A stretch of 64,000 nt of DNA. Source: Rhizobium glycinendophyticum. Lineage in GTDB: Bacteria; Pseudomonadota; Alphaproteobacteria; Rhizobiales; Rhizobiaceae. The stretch spans positions 2,542,001 to 2,606,000 of the forward strand of contig NZ_VFYP01000001.1 of assembly GCF_006443685.1 (NCBI RefSeq), given 5' to 3'. The position numbers and the translations under genes were made by a program. The notes below the pieces were generated by a model. It was not told where the DNA came from and made no database searches. It was given only the letters and a program-made list of their open reading frames with translations. Below are positions 44,494 through 53,204 of the stretch, piece by piece (the first letter of the stretch is position 1; the number at the start of each line of letters is the position of its first letter).

Positions 44494-45225
44494 ATGATCA
44501 TCCTGGCAGGACTCGGCAATCCCGGGTCGACCTATGTGCGCAACCGCCACAATATCGGCTTCATGGCCGTGGACGCGATCAAGGCGCGCCACGGCTTTTC
44601 GCCCTGGGCGAAGAAGTTCAAGGCCGAGATTTCCGAAGGCACGATCGCCGGTGAAAAGGTGCTGCTGATCAAGCCGCAGACCTTCATGAACCTGTCCGGC
44701 GAAAGCGTCGGCGAGGCCATGCGCTTCTACAAGCTCGGCCCCGAAGCGATCACCGCCATCTATGACGAGCTCGACTTGCTACCCGGCAAGGCGCGCATCA
44801 AGACCGGCGGCGGCCATGGCGGCCACAACGGGATCAAGTCGCTCGACGCCCATTGCGGCCAGAATTACCGCCGCTTGCGCCTCGGCATCGGCCATCCCGG
44901 CGACAAGTCCCGCGTCCAGGGCCATGTGCTCGGCGACTTCGGCAAGCTCGACGCCGAATGGCTGGATCCCCTCCTCGAAGCCCTCGCCGACAATGCCGAC
45001 ATGCTGGTGAGAGGCGAGGATTCCCAGCTCCTCAACAAGCTGGCGCTCGCCACCGGCTCAAAGCCGGAAGAGGACAAACCCGCCAAGGCGCCCAAGCCCG
45101 CAAAACCCACCGGCCAGTCCCACATCCGCCAGGCCCGGGGCAACATGCAGCAGCCGAAGAAGCTGCCGGAAACGGGGCCGATGGCGGACATGCTGAAGAA
45201 GCTGTTTGGGCCGAAGGGGGATTGA
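44494..45225 (+). CDS. pth: Peptidyl-tRNA hydrolase
   Basis: A 243-residue cytoplasmic esterase that recycles peptidyl-tRNA dropped from ribosomes. The N-terminal [19 protein letters not shown] holds the catalytic His19 and Asn9, FMNLSGESV is the substrate loop, and [20 protein letters not shown] with [12 protein letters not shown] is the family signature. A rhizobial C-terminal extension of about 50 residues (Lys/Pro-rich) is present. ATG 44494 is the family start. The neighbouring ychF lies 1.7 kb away, separated by the tetR/ridA/clpS inserts. Confidence 0.97.
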   Translation: MIILAGLGNPGSTYVRNRHNIGFMAVDAIKARHGFSPWAKKFKAEISEGTIAGEKVLLIKPQTFMNLSGESVGEAMRFYKLGPEAITAIYDELDLLPGKARIKTGGGHGGHNGIKSLDAHCGQNYRRLRLGIGHPGDKSRVQGHVLGDFGKLDAEWLDPLLEALADNADMLVRGEDSQLLNKLALATGSKPEEDKPAKAPKPAKPTGQSHIRQARGNMQQPKKLPETGPMADMLKKLFGPKGD

Positions 45226-45270
45226 GGGACCTGATGGACCGCCGATACTGTCGAGCAATGCGCGACGGTC

Positions 45271-45861
45271 TCAGCGACGAACCAACAGTCCCTCGGCGAG
45301 GGCCCGGAACGCCTCCTTCGCCCGAGGCAGGACCCGCTCGGGTTCGGCGCTGGCGGCGACCCACATCGCCGCATTGAGGGCCGCACCGCTGATCAGCCGC
45401 GCCGCGGCCTCGGCATCGACCGGCTTGAGCACGCCTTCCGCCATCAGGCCTTCCACCGCCTCACGGGTTACCTTCAGGCAGGAATTCTGGCTGGGCCAGC
45501 CCGAGGGGTCGCCGAGCACTGCGGGCCCGTCGAGCAGCACGATCCTCTGCACCTCCGGGTCGAGCGCCATGTCGATATAGGCCGCCCCTTCGGAGAGGAG
45601 CGCATCAAACCCCTCGCCCGCCGCCGCACCCGACGCCTTGGCACGGGCGGCCATTTCGGTGTCGATCTGCTCGACGACCGCTGCGAACAGTCCGCGCTTG
45701 TCGCCGAAATTGTGATAGAGCGCACCACGCGTCAGCCCCGCCTCTGCCGTCAGGGCATCCATGGACGCCGCCGCATAGCCCTTCTCCGCAAAGGCCCTGC
45801 GCGCCGCAGCCAGCAGACGGGCGCGGTTTTCCTCCATGCTTTCGGCTCTTGTACGCTTCAA
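45271..45861 (-). CDS. TetR-family repressor
   Basis: A 196-residue TetR protein: the N-terminal helix-turn-helix (RARLLAAARRAFAEKGYAAA, SMDALTAEAGLTRGALYHNF, GDKRGLFAAVVEQID) and an all-helical ligand-binding C-terminal domain. It is divergently arranged with the RidA-family gene 167 bp away. Three copies of a CATACG-type palindrome lie in the shared region, the probable operator. Ligand unknown. Confidence 0.93.
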   Translation of the reverse strand: MKRTRAESMEENRARLLAAARRAFAEKGYAAASMDALTAEAGLTRGALYHNFGDKRGLFAAVVEQIDTEMAARAKASGAAAGEGFDALLSEGAAYIDMALDPEVQRIVLLDGPAVLGDPSGWPSQNSCLKVTREAVEGLMAEGVLKPVDAEAAARLISGAALNAAMWVAASAEPERVLPRAKEAFRALAEGLLVRR

Positions 45862-45880
45862 CAGCGGCTCCTAATTTCAC

Positions 45881-45945
45881 ATACATTGCGTATCTGGATT
45901 TGACATACGAAGCGTATGCGACTAATCCTACATACGCAACGTATA
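45881..45945. promoter_or_regulatory. Three tandem palindromic operators for the TetR regulator
   Basis: ATACATTGCGTAT (45881-45893), CATACGAAGCGTATG (45904-45918) and CATACGCAACGTATA (45931-45945) share the CATACG-N3-CGTATG pattern with centres near 45887, 45911 and 45938. They fill the region between the divergent tetR and ridA starts, where they could block both promoters. Confidence 0.8.
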
Positions 45946-46028
45946 TGAAATCATTGCAAATCAGCCAAGCGGCATTTCACCGACCCGGTCACCGGGCCGA
46001 ACGATGCAGCACGCCCGAAAGGATATCC

Positions 46029-46427
46029 ATGACCAAGCCAGAAGCAGTCTTTCCGGCAAACCGCCACGCCCTCTACGAAGCGCACGGCTACTCCGCAGCG
46101 ATCCGCTCAGGCGACCTCCTCTTCGTCTCCGGCCAGGTCGGCAGCCGCCCGGACGGCACACCCGAACCGGACTTCGAAACCCAGGTTCGCCGCGCCTTCG
46201 CCAATCTCGAAGCGACGCTCACTGCCGCCGGCTGCAGCTTCGCCGATCTCGTCGACGTCACCAGTTTCCACACGGACCCGGAAAACCAGTTCGGGACGAT
46301 CATGAAAGTGAAGGCCGAGATCTTCCCCGCCCCGCCCTATCCGAACTGGACGGCAGTCGGCGTCAACTGGCTCGCTGGCTTCGACTTCGAGATCAAGGTG
46401 ATCGCGCGAATTCCGCCGGCATCCTGA
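46029..46427 (+). CDS. RidA family protein
   Basis: A 132-residue RidA/YjgF/YER057c-family protein, usually a trimeric enamine/imine deaminase. GYSAAIRSGDLLFVSGQVG, DFETQVRRAFANLEATLTAAG and NWTAVGVNWLAGFDFEIKVI cover the fold. The catalytic Arg of RidA (in the RPGD-like segment) is not evident in the expected place, so it may belong to a Rid subgroup without deaminase activity. ATG 46029 gives MTKPEAVFPANRHALY; the longer upstream frame crosses the operators and is rejected. Control by the divergent TetR is likely. Confidence 0.87.
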   Translation: MTKPEAVFPANRHALYEAHGYSAAIRSGDLLFVSGQVGSRPDGTPEPDFETQVRRAFANLEATLTAAGCSFADLVDVTSFHTDPENQFGTIMKVKAEIFPAPPYPNWTAVGVNWLAGFDFEIKVIARIPPAS

Positions 46428-46476
46428 GCGGCACATCGCCCGCCGCGTCAAGCAGCAGGACGCGGCACCCGCGTTC

Positions 46477-46785
46477 TCACTCCTCCGGCTCCGCCGTGAA
46501 CAACAGCGGCATGCCCGCCTCCTTGGCAAGGTCCATCGCCTCGGTCACCTTCGTCTCGGCAATCTCCCGCGTGCAGACCACCACCACCGCCGAACCGAAC
46601 TTGTGCGCGGTCATCATCACGCGGTTGCCGGTTTCCTCGCTCATCCGGAACACCACCCTCAGGACGATCGTCACGAATTCGCGCGGTGTATAATCGTCAT
46701 TGTGCAGCATGACCTTGTAGAGCCGTGGCTTCTCCACCTTCGGCTTTGTTTCGGTCTTCGGCGTCAGCACCGTATCCTTCGCCAT
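46477..46785 (-). CDS. clpS: ClpS-type ATP-dependent protease adaptor
   Basis: A 102-residue ClpS adaptor that hands N-degron substrates to ClpAP. The ClpS core opens with YKVMLHNDDYTPREFVTIVL, with the acidic pair Asp-Asp that binds the N-terminal residue, and the helix FRMSEETGNRVMMTAHKFGS follows. The N-terminal extension is short and Lys/Pro-rich. Several rhizobia carry two clpS genes; the order away from clpA and the motif form suggest this is the second type (ClpS2-like). ATG 46785 follows GGAAGGAACACC. Divergent from ychF. Confidence 0.92.
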   Translation of the reverse strand: MAKDTVLTPKTETKPKVEKPRLYKVMLHNDDYTPREFVTIVLRVVFRMSEETGNRVMMTAHKFGSAVVVVCTREIAETKVTEAMDLAKEAGMPLLFTAEPEE

Positions 46786-46828
46786 GGTGTTCCTTCCGGT
46801 TCTTGAGGCCGCATCAAGGGCCGTAACA

Positions 46829-46857
46829 CTTGACCATGCCCCTCCTATACCCCATAG
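46829..46857 (+). promoter_or_regulatory. Predicted ychF promoter
   Basis: CTTGAC (46829-46834) and CCATAG (46852-46857) are 17 bp apart. Initiation near 46864 gives a leader of about 36 nt. Confidence 0.6.
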
Positions 46858-46899
46858 GCGTGGGCAACGAAAATCCATCCCGAGCAGGTATAGAGAGCC

Positions 46900-48003
46900 A
46901 TGGGCTTCAAATGCGGTATCGTCGGGCTGCCGAATGTCGGCAAGTCCACTCTTTTCAACGCCCTGACCAAGACGGCGGCAGCCCAGGCGGCGAACTATCC
47001 CTTCTGCACGATCGAGCCGAACACCGGTGAAGTGGCCGTTCCCGATCCGCGCATGAAGAAGCTGGCCGACATCGCCGGCTCCAAGGAAATCATCCCGACC
47101 CGCATCTCCTTCGTCGATATCGCCGGCCTCGTGCGCGGCGCCTCGAAGGGCGAAGGCCTCGGCAACAAGTTCTTGGCAAACATCCGCGAAGTCGATGCCG
47201 TCGTCCACGTGCTGCGCTGCTTCGAAGACGATGACATCACCCATGTCGAAGGCAAGATCGACCCGGTCGGCGACGCCGACACGATCGAGACCGAGCTGAT
47301 GCTCGCCGACCTCGAAAGCCTGGAACGCCGCGTCGAGCAGACCCGCAAGCGCGCCACCAGCAAGGACAAGGATTCGGTCGCCCAGCTGCCGATCATGGAG
47401 CAGGTGGTCAAGCTCTTGCAGGACGGCAAGCCCGCCCGCCTGCTGCTGAAGACGCTCGCCCCGGAAGAAATCGAGATCCTTAAAGGTCTGAACCTTTTGA
47501 CCTCGCATCCGGTCCTCTATGTCTGCAACGTCGCCGAAGGTGACGCCGCGACCGGCAACAAGCACACCGAAGCCGTCGCCAAGATGGCCGCCGAACAGGG
47601 TGCGGAATGCGTCATCATCTCGGCGGCCATCGAAGCCGAAGTTGCCCAGCTGCCGGAAGAGGAAGCGACCGAATTCCTCTCGGCCCTCGGCCTCGACGAA
47701 GCCGGCCTCGACCGCCTGATCCGCGCCGGTTATCACCTGCTCGATCTCATCACCTATTTCACCGTAGGCCCGAAGGAATGCCGCGCCTGGACCATCGTCC
47801 GCGGCACCAAGGCCCCTGCCGCCGCCGGCGTCATCCACACGGATTTCGAACGCGGCTTCATCCGCGCCTTCACCATCTCCTATGACGACTACATCGCCTA
47901 CAAGGGCGAAGTCGGTGCCAAGGAAGCCGGCAAGGGCCGCGACGAAGGCAAGGAATATGTCGTGCATGACGGTGACGTCATACACTTCCGCTTCAACACC
48001 TGA
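46900..48003 (+). CDS. ychF: Obg-family GTPase/ATPase YchF
   Basis: A 367-residue YchF/OLA1 nucleotide-binding protein, ribosome-associated and ATP-preferring. G1 is [16 protein letters not shown]2/G3 IEPNTGEV and [16 protein letters not shown], and the family's G4 variant is present; a coiled-coil insert (about 130-200) and a TGS domain (about 280-365) with [16 protein letters not shown] follow. Translation-linked; its usual neighbours rplY and pth lie upstream in this window but are not contiguous. Confidence 0.97.
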   Translation: MGFKCGIVGLPNVGKSTLFNALTKTAAAQAANYPFCTIEPNTGEVAVPDPRMKKLADIAGSKEIIPTRISFVDIAGLVRGASKGEGLGNKFLANIREVDAVVHVLRCFEDDDITHVEGKIDPVGDADTIETELMLADLESLERRVEQTRKRATSKDKDSVAQLPIMEQVVKLLQDGKPARLLLKTLAPEEIEILKGLNLLTSHPVLYVCNVAEGDAATGNKHTEAVAKMAAEQGAECVIISAAIEAEVAQLPEEEATEFLSALGLDEAGLDRLIRAGYHLLDLITYFTVGPKECRAWTIVRGTKAPAAAGVIHTDFERGFIRAFTISYDDYIAYKGEVGAKEAGKGRDEGKEYVVHDGDVIHFRFNT

Positions 48004-48056
48004 TCGCGTTTACTCCGTTCCGACACAACCTGCCATCGCGCGATTCGGGACCGAGA

Positions 48057-49505
48057 ATGACACTGAAATCCATGATCCGAATGACGGTCGCCCTCACGGC
48101 GGCCGTTTTCCCTTGGACGGCGAGTGCCGAGACCTCCGGGGAAGCGGCCGCGGCCGCCGTCAAGCAGAAGATCGATGCCATCTTTCCGCTGAAGGGCAAT
48201 CTCGCCACTCTCTTCACCGCAGAACCATCCGGCAACGGCGTTGATCTGGTTTTCGACGCGCCTCTGCTCCTCGAAGTCTTCAAAGGCTTCGGTGTGACCG
48301 CCGAAGGCGCAACACCCTTCAAAGCCCATCTCATGCCTCAGCCCGATGGCACCTACACCTTTGACCAGCAGGAGAAGATCGCCATCAAGGGCAGCTTTCC
48401 GCTGGCAGACAAGAAGGCGACCTTCGACCTGCGCGCCGCCTCGGTCAAAGGCACCGGCATTGCCGATCCGGAGCTGCGCTATTTCAAGTCGATGGACACG
48501 GAAATCACCAATTTCTGGATCGACTATCGCACGCCGGACGTCTCCAGTCTGCGCACGATCGATCGCATGACGGTCTCGCAGCAGACGAGCAATGTCGCCA
48601 ATGGCCGGATGGACCTTGTGTCGAAGACCGTCGAACTGGGGCGCCGGGATCTCGGAACCGCCGACGGCATGTCGGTGGAACGCACCGAGACGACGACCCG
48701 GATCAGGAGCATGCCCTACCGCGCGGTCCAGGATCTGCTCAGCGACTGGCTGGTTCAGGCCCAGCAGGGCAAGGCGCCGGCAGCGATCGCGACGAGCCTG
48801 CGCGAGGACATCCGCCTGCTGATGCCGATCGGCACTGAAGTCGCCATGCAGGGCCGCATGGAAAAGGCGCAGTTTCGCCAGAACACCGCGAATTTCGGCC
48901 TGAACAATGTGGACTACGACGTCGTCTGGAAGGACCTGACCGGTCCCTCCTCGATCGACCTCCAGCTCAACCTGAACGGCATCGATACCGCAGGCCAGCT
49001 GCCGCCGAGCTACGAACAGCTCGTTCCCGATACGATCACGCTCGACGCGACGATCGGCACATTCGATGTCCAGAACGCCTGGCGCTACTATTTCAGCACC
49101 GTCGACTTCTCCGAAATGTCGAGGCTCAACACCTACCAGCAGGATCTCGTGACCGGTTATCTGCTGCCCGAAGACAAGATCGCGACGAAGATCGAAGGAT
49201 TGACGGTGGAATCGCCGCTCTACAGCGCCCGCCTGTTCGGATCGATGAGCTACGACATGCGCAAGGCGCAGCCGCTGATCGAACTGCGCGTCATCACGCC
49301 CAGCCTCGATCCCCTGATCGCGCATTTCCAGGACCGCGCCAAGGTCGATCCACAAATGGGTCAGGCCGCCTTCTTCGCCCTGATGGCCAAGGGCTTCGCC
49401 GGCAAGGCGGGCAACGGCTCCCTCTATTGGGACCTCGCCATGAAGGAAGACGGCCGTTTCACCATCAACGGCCGCGACTTCACCCCACCCCGGGCCACGC
49501 CCTAG
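48057..49505 (+). CDS. Secreted protein of unknown function
   Basis: A 482-residue exported protein: the signal peptide ends at ASA-ET (about residue 25), and the remainder is a long beta-rich body with no cysteines and many acidic/hydroxyl residues. A pattern of repeated strands (PLKGNLATLFTAEPSGNGVD, YRTPDVSSLRTIDRMTVSQQ, FSTVDFSEMSRLNTY) suggests an AsmA/DUF945-like or lipid-transport-type fold, but I cannot assign a family. It follows ychF by 53 bp and may be co-transcribed. Confidence 0.7.
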   Translation: MTLKSMIRMTVALTAAVFPWTASAETSGEAAAAAVKQKIDAIFPLKGNLATLFTAEPSGNGVDLVFDAPLLLEVFKGFGVTAEGATPFKAHLMPQPDGTYTFDQQEKIAIKGSFPLADKKATFDLRAASVKGTGIADPELRYFKSMDTEITNFWIDYRTPDVSSLRTIDRMTVSQQTSNVANGRMDLVSKTVELGRRDLGTADGMSVERTETTTRIRSMPYRAVQDLLSDWLVQAQQGKAPAAIATSLREDIRLLMPIGTEVAMQGRMEKAQFRQNTANFGLNNVDYDVVWKDLTGPSSIDLQLNLNGIDTAGQLPPSYEQLVPDTITLDATIGTFDVQNAWRYYFSTVDFSEMSRLNTYQQDLVTGYLLPEDKIATKIEGLTVESPLYSARLFGSMSYDMRKAQPLIELRVITPSLDPLIAHFQDRAKVDPQMGQAAFFALMAKGFAGKAGNGSLYWDLAMKEDGRFTINGRDFTPPRATP

Positions 49506-49579
49506 GTCGAGATACACCATGGACCCGTGGCGAAACTCCCTCTAAGGATTTTGAGGGCTGAACCAGACAGGGATGCGGG

Positions 49580-50050
49580 ATGCAGGAAGACAAGCTGCAC
49601 TACGAAGACTTCACGCTGGGCCGAAGCTTCGCGCTCGGTCCACGTCTGGTGACTGCTGAAGAGATCGTCGAATTCGCCGGGGAATTCGATCCCCAACCCA
49701 TGCATCTCTCCGAAGAGGCCGGCAAAGCGAGCATTCTCGGCGGCCTCTCCGCTTCCGGCTGGCATACCTCGAGCCTCTTCATGCGCCTGATGATCGACGC
49801 CTATGTGCTCAAAGCCGCGTCCGAAGGCGCACCCGGCATCGAATTCATGCAATGGCGCAAGCCCGTGCTCGCCGGCGACACGCTGTCGGGTCGCTCCGTC
49901 GTGGAAGAGGCCCGCCTCATGCGCTCCCGCCCCCATCTCGGCATCGTCACCTTCGGTCATGAATTGCAAAACCAGCGCGGCGAAACCGTGCTGAAAGCCC
50001 GCAACGCCGTGATGGTCCGCCGCCGCGAGATGACGGAGATTTCCGCATGA
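49580..50050 (+). CDS. MaoC-family hotdog dehydratase (first of a pair)
   Basis: A 156-residue R-hydratase/MaoC-type hotdog protein. The catalytic motif region is FAGEFDPQPMHLSEEAG (Asp and His), with ASGWHTSSLFMRLM and FMQWRKPVLAGDTL. It would hydrate 2-enoyl-CoA or act on a similar acyl substrate. It overlaps the second MaoC gene by ATGA (50047-50050). The start codon ATG 49580 follows GATGCGGG. Confidence 0.85.
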   Translation: MQEDKLHYEDFTLGRSFALGPRLVTAEEIVEFAGEFDPQPMHLSEEAGKASILGGLSASGWHTSSLFMRLMIDAYVLKAASEGAPGIEFMQWRKPVLAGDTLSGRSVVEEARLMRSRPHLGIVTFGHELQNQRGETVLKARNAVMVRRREMTEISA

Positions 50051-50535
50051 GGATGCTCGACCTCTACACGGCCGGCACCCGCCTCGAACTCGGCAGCGTC
50101 ACCTTCACCGCGGATGACATCGTCCGCTTCGCCGAGAAATTCGATCCACAGCCCTTCCACGTCGATGCCGAAGCGGCGAAGTCTTACGTCTTCGGTGCGC
50201 TCTGCGCCTCGGGCTGGCATACCTGCGCCAACTGGATGAAGAGCTTCATCGCCTTCTGGGGCCACGAGACGAAGCGCCTGACGGCGGACGGCATCGCCCC
50301 GCCCAAACTCGGCCCTTCGCCCGGATTTTCGGATCTGCAATGGCTGAAGCCCGTCTATGCCGGCGACACCATCACCTACTTCATGACCCCGCTCGAAAGC
50401 CGCATCGTTCAGGGCCGCCACCGTTACATCCTGAACTCCGCCCTTTCCGAAGGAGTCAATCAGCACGGCGAAGCGGTGCTCCGCTTCAAGAGCAACCTGA
50501 TCGAATTTTTCCCCGACGAGGAGCAAGCACCATGA
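50047..50535 (+). CDS. MaoC-family hotdog dehydratase (second of a pair)
   Basis: A 162-residue paralogue of the preceding protein with the same catalytic region (FAEKFDPQPFHVDAEAA) and ASGWHTCANWMKSF. The two may form a heterodimer or serve different acyl chain lengths. It overlaps the upstream gene by 4 bp and overlaps the glutathione peroxidase gene by 4 bp (50532-50535), so the three genes form a coupled unit. Confidence 0.85.
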   Translation: MRMLDLYTAGTRLELGSVTFTADDIVRFAEKFDPQPFHVDAEAAKSYVFGALCASGWHTCANWMKSFIAFWGHETKRLTADGIAPPKLGPSPGFSDLQWLKPVYAGDTITYFMTPLESRIVQGRHRYILNSALSEGVNQHGEAVLRFKSNLIEFFPDEEQAP

Positions 50536-51008
50536 GCGTGCACGATTTCACCATGACCGCCATCGACGGCACCGCGCGCAGCCTGAAGGACTATGCCGGC
50601 AAGGTGCTATTGATCGTCAACACCGCGAGCGCCTGCGGCCTCACCCCGCAATACGAAGGCCTGGAAGCTCTCTACAAGGCGAACCCTGACCTTGTCGTGC
50701 TCGGCTTCCCCTGCAACCAGTTCGGCGCCCAGGAGCCCGGCACGGAGAAGGAAATCGCTCTCTTCTGCGAGACGCAGTTCGCCGTCACCTTTCCGCTCTT
50801 TTCGAAGATCGAGGTCAATGGCGAAGGCACCCACCCGCTTTATGCCTACCTGAAATCGGAAACGCCGGGCGCCGAACGGGGCGCCGAGATCGGCTGGAAC
50901 TTCGCCAAGTTTCTCGTCGGTCGGAACGGACGGCCGATCGCCCGCTATTCGCCGCGCACGGCACCCGCCGATATCGAGGCGGACATCGGCGCTGCGCTGA
51001 GCCACTGA
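50532..51008 (+). CDS. Glutathione peroxidase family protein
   Basis: A 158-residue GPx-fold thiol peroxidase reducing hydroperoxides (in bacteria often with thioredoxin). The peroxidatic Cys35 lies in NTASACGLTPQYEGLEAL, the second conserved segment is GFPCNQFGAQEPG, and Trp in GWNFAKFLV completes the site. ATG 50532 overlaps the MaoC stop. Last gene of the MaoC-MaoC-GPx unit before the AraC gene (6 nt later). Confidence 0.93.
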   Translation: MSVHDFTMTAIDGTARSLKDYAGKVLLIVNTASACGLTPQYEGLEALYKANPDLVVLGFPCNQFGAQEPGTEKEIALFCETQFAVTFPLFSKIEVNGEGTHPLYAYLKSETPGAERGAEIGWNFAKFLVGRNGRPIARYSPRTAPADIEADIGAALSH

Positions 51009-51014
51009 CCCGCC

Positions 51015-51842
51015 ATGACCGGCTTCCGCTTCCATGCGACACCGCTCAACGGCCTGGAAGCGGTCTCGGCCTCCAGCGCCCATGTCTTTGCCAAGCATAC
51101 GCATGACACCTATGGCATCGGTTTTCTCTCCGCCGGTGGCCAGATCTCGGCCTCCGGGCGCGGCCAGGTGGAGGCAGAAGCCGGACAGCTGATCACCGTC
51201 AACCCGGGTGAAGTGCATGACGGCGCCCCGCTCGGCCGCACGGCCCGCAGCTGGCACATGCTCTACATCACGCCGGATCTCGTGGCGGAATGCCTGTCAG
51301 ACCTCGTCTCCACCGCGACGGACCTGGAATTCCAGTTTCCCGTCTTCGCCGATCCGGCGATCCGCGCCCTGCTCTCGTCCCTCCATGACCAGCTGGGGCA
51401 CGAGGATGCTTCAGCCGATGCGCAGACCTTCCGGGAAGCGCTCGTCCTGCTCCTCGGCAAAACCCTCACCCGTCGCACGGCGCCGCCGCTCCCCCTGCCG
51501 GACTCGATCCGCCGTATTCGGCAGCGCCTGGACGCCGATCCTGCCGACGCCGCAGATCTGCAGGCTCTCGCCCACGACGCCGGCCTCAGTCGCTTCCAGC
51601 TGATCCGCACCTTCCTGCGCCACACCGGCCTGACACCGCATGCCTATCACATGCAGCGCCGCGCCCTTCTCAGCCGCCGGCTGCTCGCTGAAGGCCTGGC
51701 CCCGGCCGAAGTGGCCGCCGCCTGCGGCTATGTCGACCAGAGCCACATGCACCGCGAATTCCGCCGGCGCTTCGGCCTCACGCCCGGCGCCTATCGCAGC
51801 GCCCGGCCGAGCCGCAATTTCATACAAGACCGAAACGCCTGA
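51015..51842 (+). CDS. AraC-family regulator
   Basis: A 275-residue AraC protein with an N-terminal cupin sensor (HVFAKHTHDTYGIGFLSAGG and ITVNPGEVHDGAPLG) and a C-terminal double helix-turn-helix (LQALAHDAGLSRFQLIRTFL and AEVAAACGYVDQSHMHREFR, RRFGLTPGAYR). It precedes a LysE-type exporter by 39 bp, the usual regulator-exporter arrangement. The inducer is unknown. Confidence 0.9.
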   Translation: MTGFRFHATPLNGLEAVSASSAHVFAKHTHDTYGIGFLSAGGQISASGRGQVEAEAGQLITVNPGEVHDGAPLGRTARSWHMLYITPDLVAECLSDLVSTATDLEFQFPVFADPAIRALLSSLHDQLGHEDASADAQTFREALVLLLGKTLTRRTAPPLPLPDSIRRIRQRLDADPADAADLQALAHDAGLSRFQLIRTFLRHTGLTPHAYHMQRRALLSRRLLAEGLAPAEVAAACGYVDQSHMHREFRRRFGLTPGAYRSARPSRNFIQDRNA

Positions 51843-51881
51843 GATCCCCATGCTCTCCCGCACACCACGCAGGAGAAATGC

Positions 51882-52490
51882 ATGACCCTCGACTTCCTAC
51901 TGACAACTCTGATCATCGTCGCGACACCGGGCACCGGTGCGCTCTACACGCTCGCCGCAGCACTCGGCGGCGGACGGCGCGACGCCCTGGTCGCGGCTTT
52001 CGGCTGCACGCTCGGCATCATCCCGCACATGCTCGCCGCAGCCCTCGGCCTCGCAGCCCTCGTCGCCGCCGAGCCACGCCTGTTCGAACTGATCCGCTAT
52101 GCCGGCATCGCCTATCTCGTCTGGATGGCCATCGGCCTCTGGAAGAGCGGTCCGGCAGGGGGGCCGCAAGCAGAGCCCCACCAGCATGCGTGGAAGATCA
52201 TCCGCAAGGCCGTGTTGATCAATCTTCTGAACCCGAAACTATCGCTCTTCTTCCTGGCCTTCCTACCGCAATTCGTCGATCCGGCGGATCCCGCACCGCT
52301 GACGACCATGGCGGGCCTGAGCCTCGTCTTCATGGGCGTGACATCAGTGGTCTTCGCAGTCTATGGCCTGGCCGCCGCCGCCATGCGCCATGGCCTCGTC
52401 GAGCGGCCGCACCGGATGCGGATCGTCAATCGGCTCCTTTCAGCCGGCTTCCTGGCAATGGCGGGAAAACTGGCGCTGGCGCAGCGCTGA
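51882..52490 (+). CDS. LysE-family exporter
   Basis: A 202-residue membrane protein of the LysE/RhtB family with about six hydrophobic helices: FLLTTLIIVATPGTGALYTL (the PGP-like motif), AAFGCTLGIIPHMLAAALG and LINLLNPKLSLFFLAFLPQF (conserved NPK), GVTSVVFAVYG. It exports an amino acid or metabolite. It follows the AraC gene and is probably its target. Confidence 0.9.
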   Translation: MTLDFLLTTLIIVATPGTGALYTLAAALGGGRRDALVAAFGCTLGIIPHMLAAALGLAALVAAEPRLFELIRYAGIAYLVWMAIGLWKSGPAGGPQAEPHQHAWKIIRKAVLINLLNPKLSLFFLAFLPQFVDPADPAPLTTMAGLSLVFMGVTSVVFAVYGLAAAAMRHGLVERPHRMRIVNRLLSAGFLAMAGKLALAQR

Positions 52491-52541
52491 CGCCGGCCGA
52501 AAGGGTCGACCGGACCCCGATGCCCGGTCGTGGTGAGGGGC

Positions 52542-53084
52542 TCAGTGCCCCTCGAATTCCACCAGCGTGCGCACCTCGACACCGAGCGCTTCCAGCTTCT
52601 TGCGCCCGCCGAGTTCCGGCAGGTCGATGACGAAGCAGGCGGAGACGACGTCCGCCCCGATCTGGCGGAGCAGTTGGACGGCGCCGACGGCCGTCCCCCC
52701 GGTCGCGATCAGGTCGTCGACCAGGATCACCTTTTCGCCCGGCTTCACCGCATCCATGTGAATTTCCATTTCGTCTACGCCGTATTCCAGGCTGTAGGCG
52801 ATCCGCACCGTCTCGTGCGGCAGCTTGCCCTTCTTGCGGATCGGCACGAACCCGGCCGACAGCTGGTGCGCGACGGCACCCCCAAGGATGAAGCCACGCG
52901 CCTCCATGCCGGCGATCTTGTCGATCTTCAGGCCTGCATAAGGCTGCACCAACTCGTCGATCGCCCGCCGGAACGCCCGCGCATCGCCGAGCAGCGTGGT
53001 GATGTCGCGAAAGATGATCCCCGGCTTCGGATAGTCGGGAATGGAGCGGATCGCGTCAGCTAGGTCAGAAGAAATCTTGGTCAT
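52542..53084 (-). CDS. apt: Adenine phosphoribosyltransferase
   Basis: A 180-residue type I phosphoribosyltransferase that salvages adenine to AMP. It opens [20 protein letters not shown], carries [15 protein letters not shown], and the PRPP-binding loop [21 protein letters not shown] 53084 is the family start. It lies downstream of the cytochrome bc1 operon, isolated from it by a terminator. Confidence 0.95.
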   Translation of the reverse strand: MTKISSDLADAIRSIPDYPKPGIIFRDITTLLGDARAFRRAIDELVQPYAGLKIDKIAGMEARGFILGGAVAHQLSAGFVPIRKKGKLPHETVRIAYSLEYGVDEMEIHMDAVKPGEKVILVDDLIATGGTAVGAVQLLRQIGADVVSACFVIDLPELGGRKKLEALGVEVRTLVEFEGH

Positions 53085-53151
53085 TGAGTTTCCGGATATC
53101 GGGGAAAGAGAGGTTGCTCGGACCATACCAAGTTCGGCAGGCCCTCCCAAC

Positions 53152-53180
53152 AAAAAAGGCGGCCCGAAGACCGCCTTTTC
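53152..53180 (-). terminator. Rho-independent terminator of the bc1 operon
   Basis: AAAAGGCGG (53154-53162) / CCGCCTTTT (53171-53179). Read on the minus strand the stem is followed by TTTTTT-type residues, terminating petC before apt. Confidence 0.85.
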
Positions 53181-53204
53181 CGAAACTGGACCGATCGTAC
53201 GCGA

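Noticed and set aside
46477..47985. A 502-codon minus-strand frame covering clpS and antisense to ychF
   Set aside because: Only the C-terminal 102 codons (clpS) are real; the rest is antisense to the conserved YchF gene.
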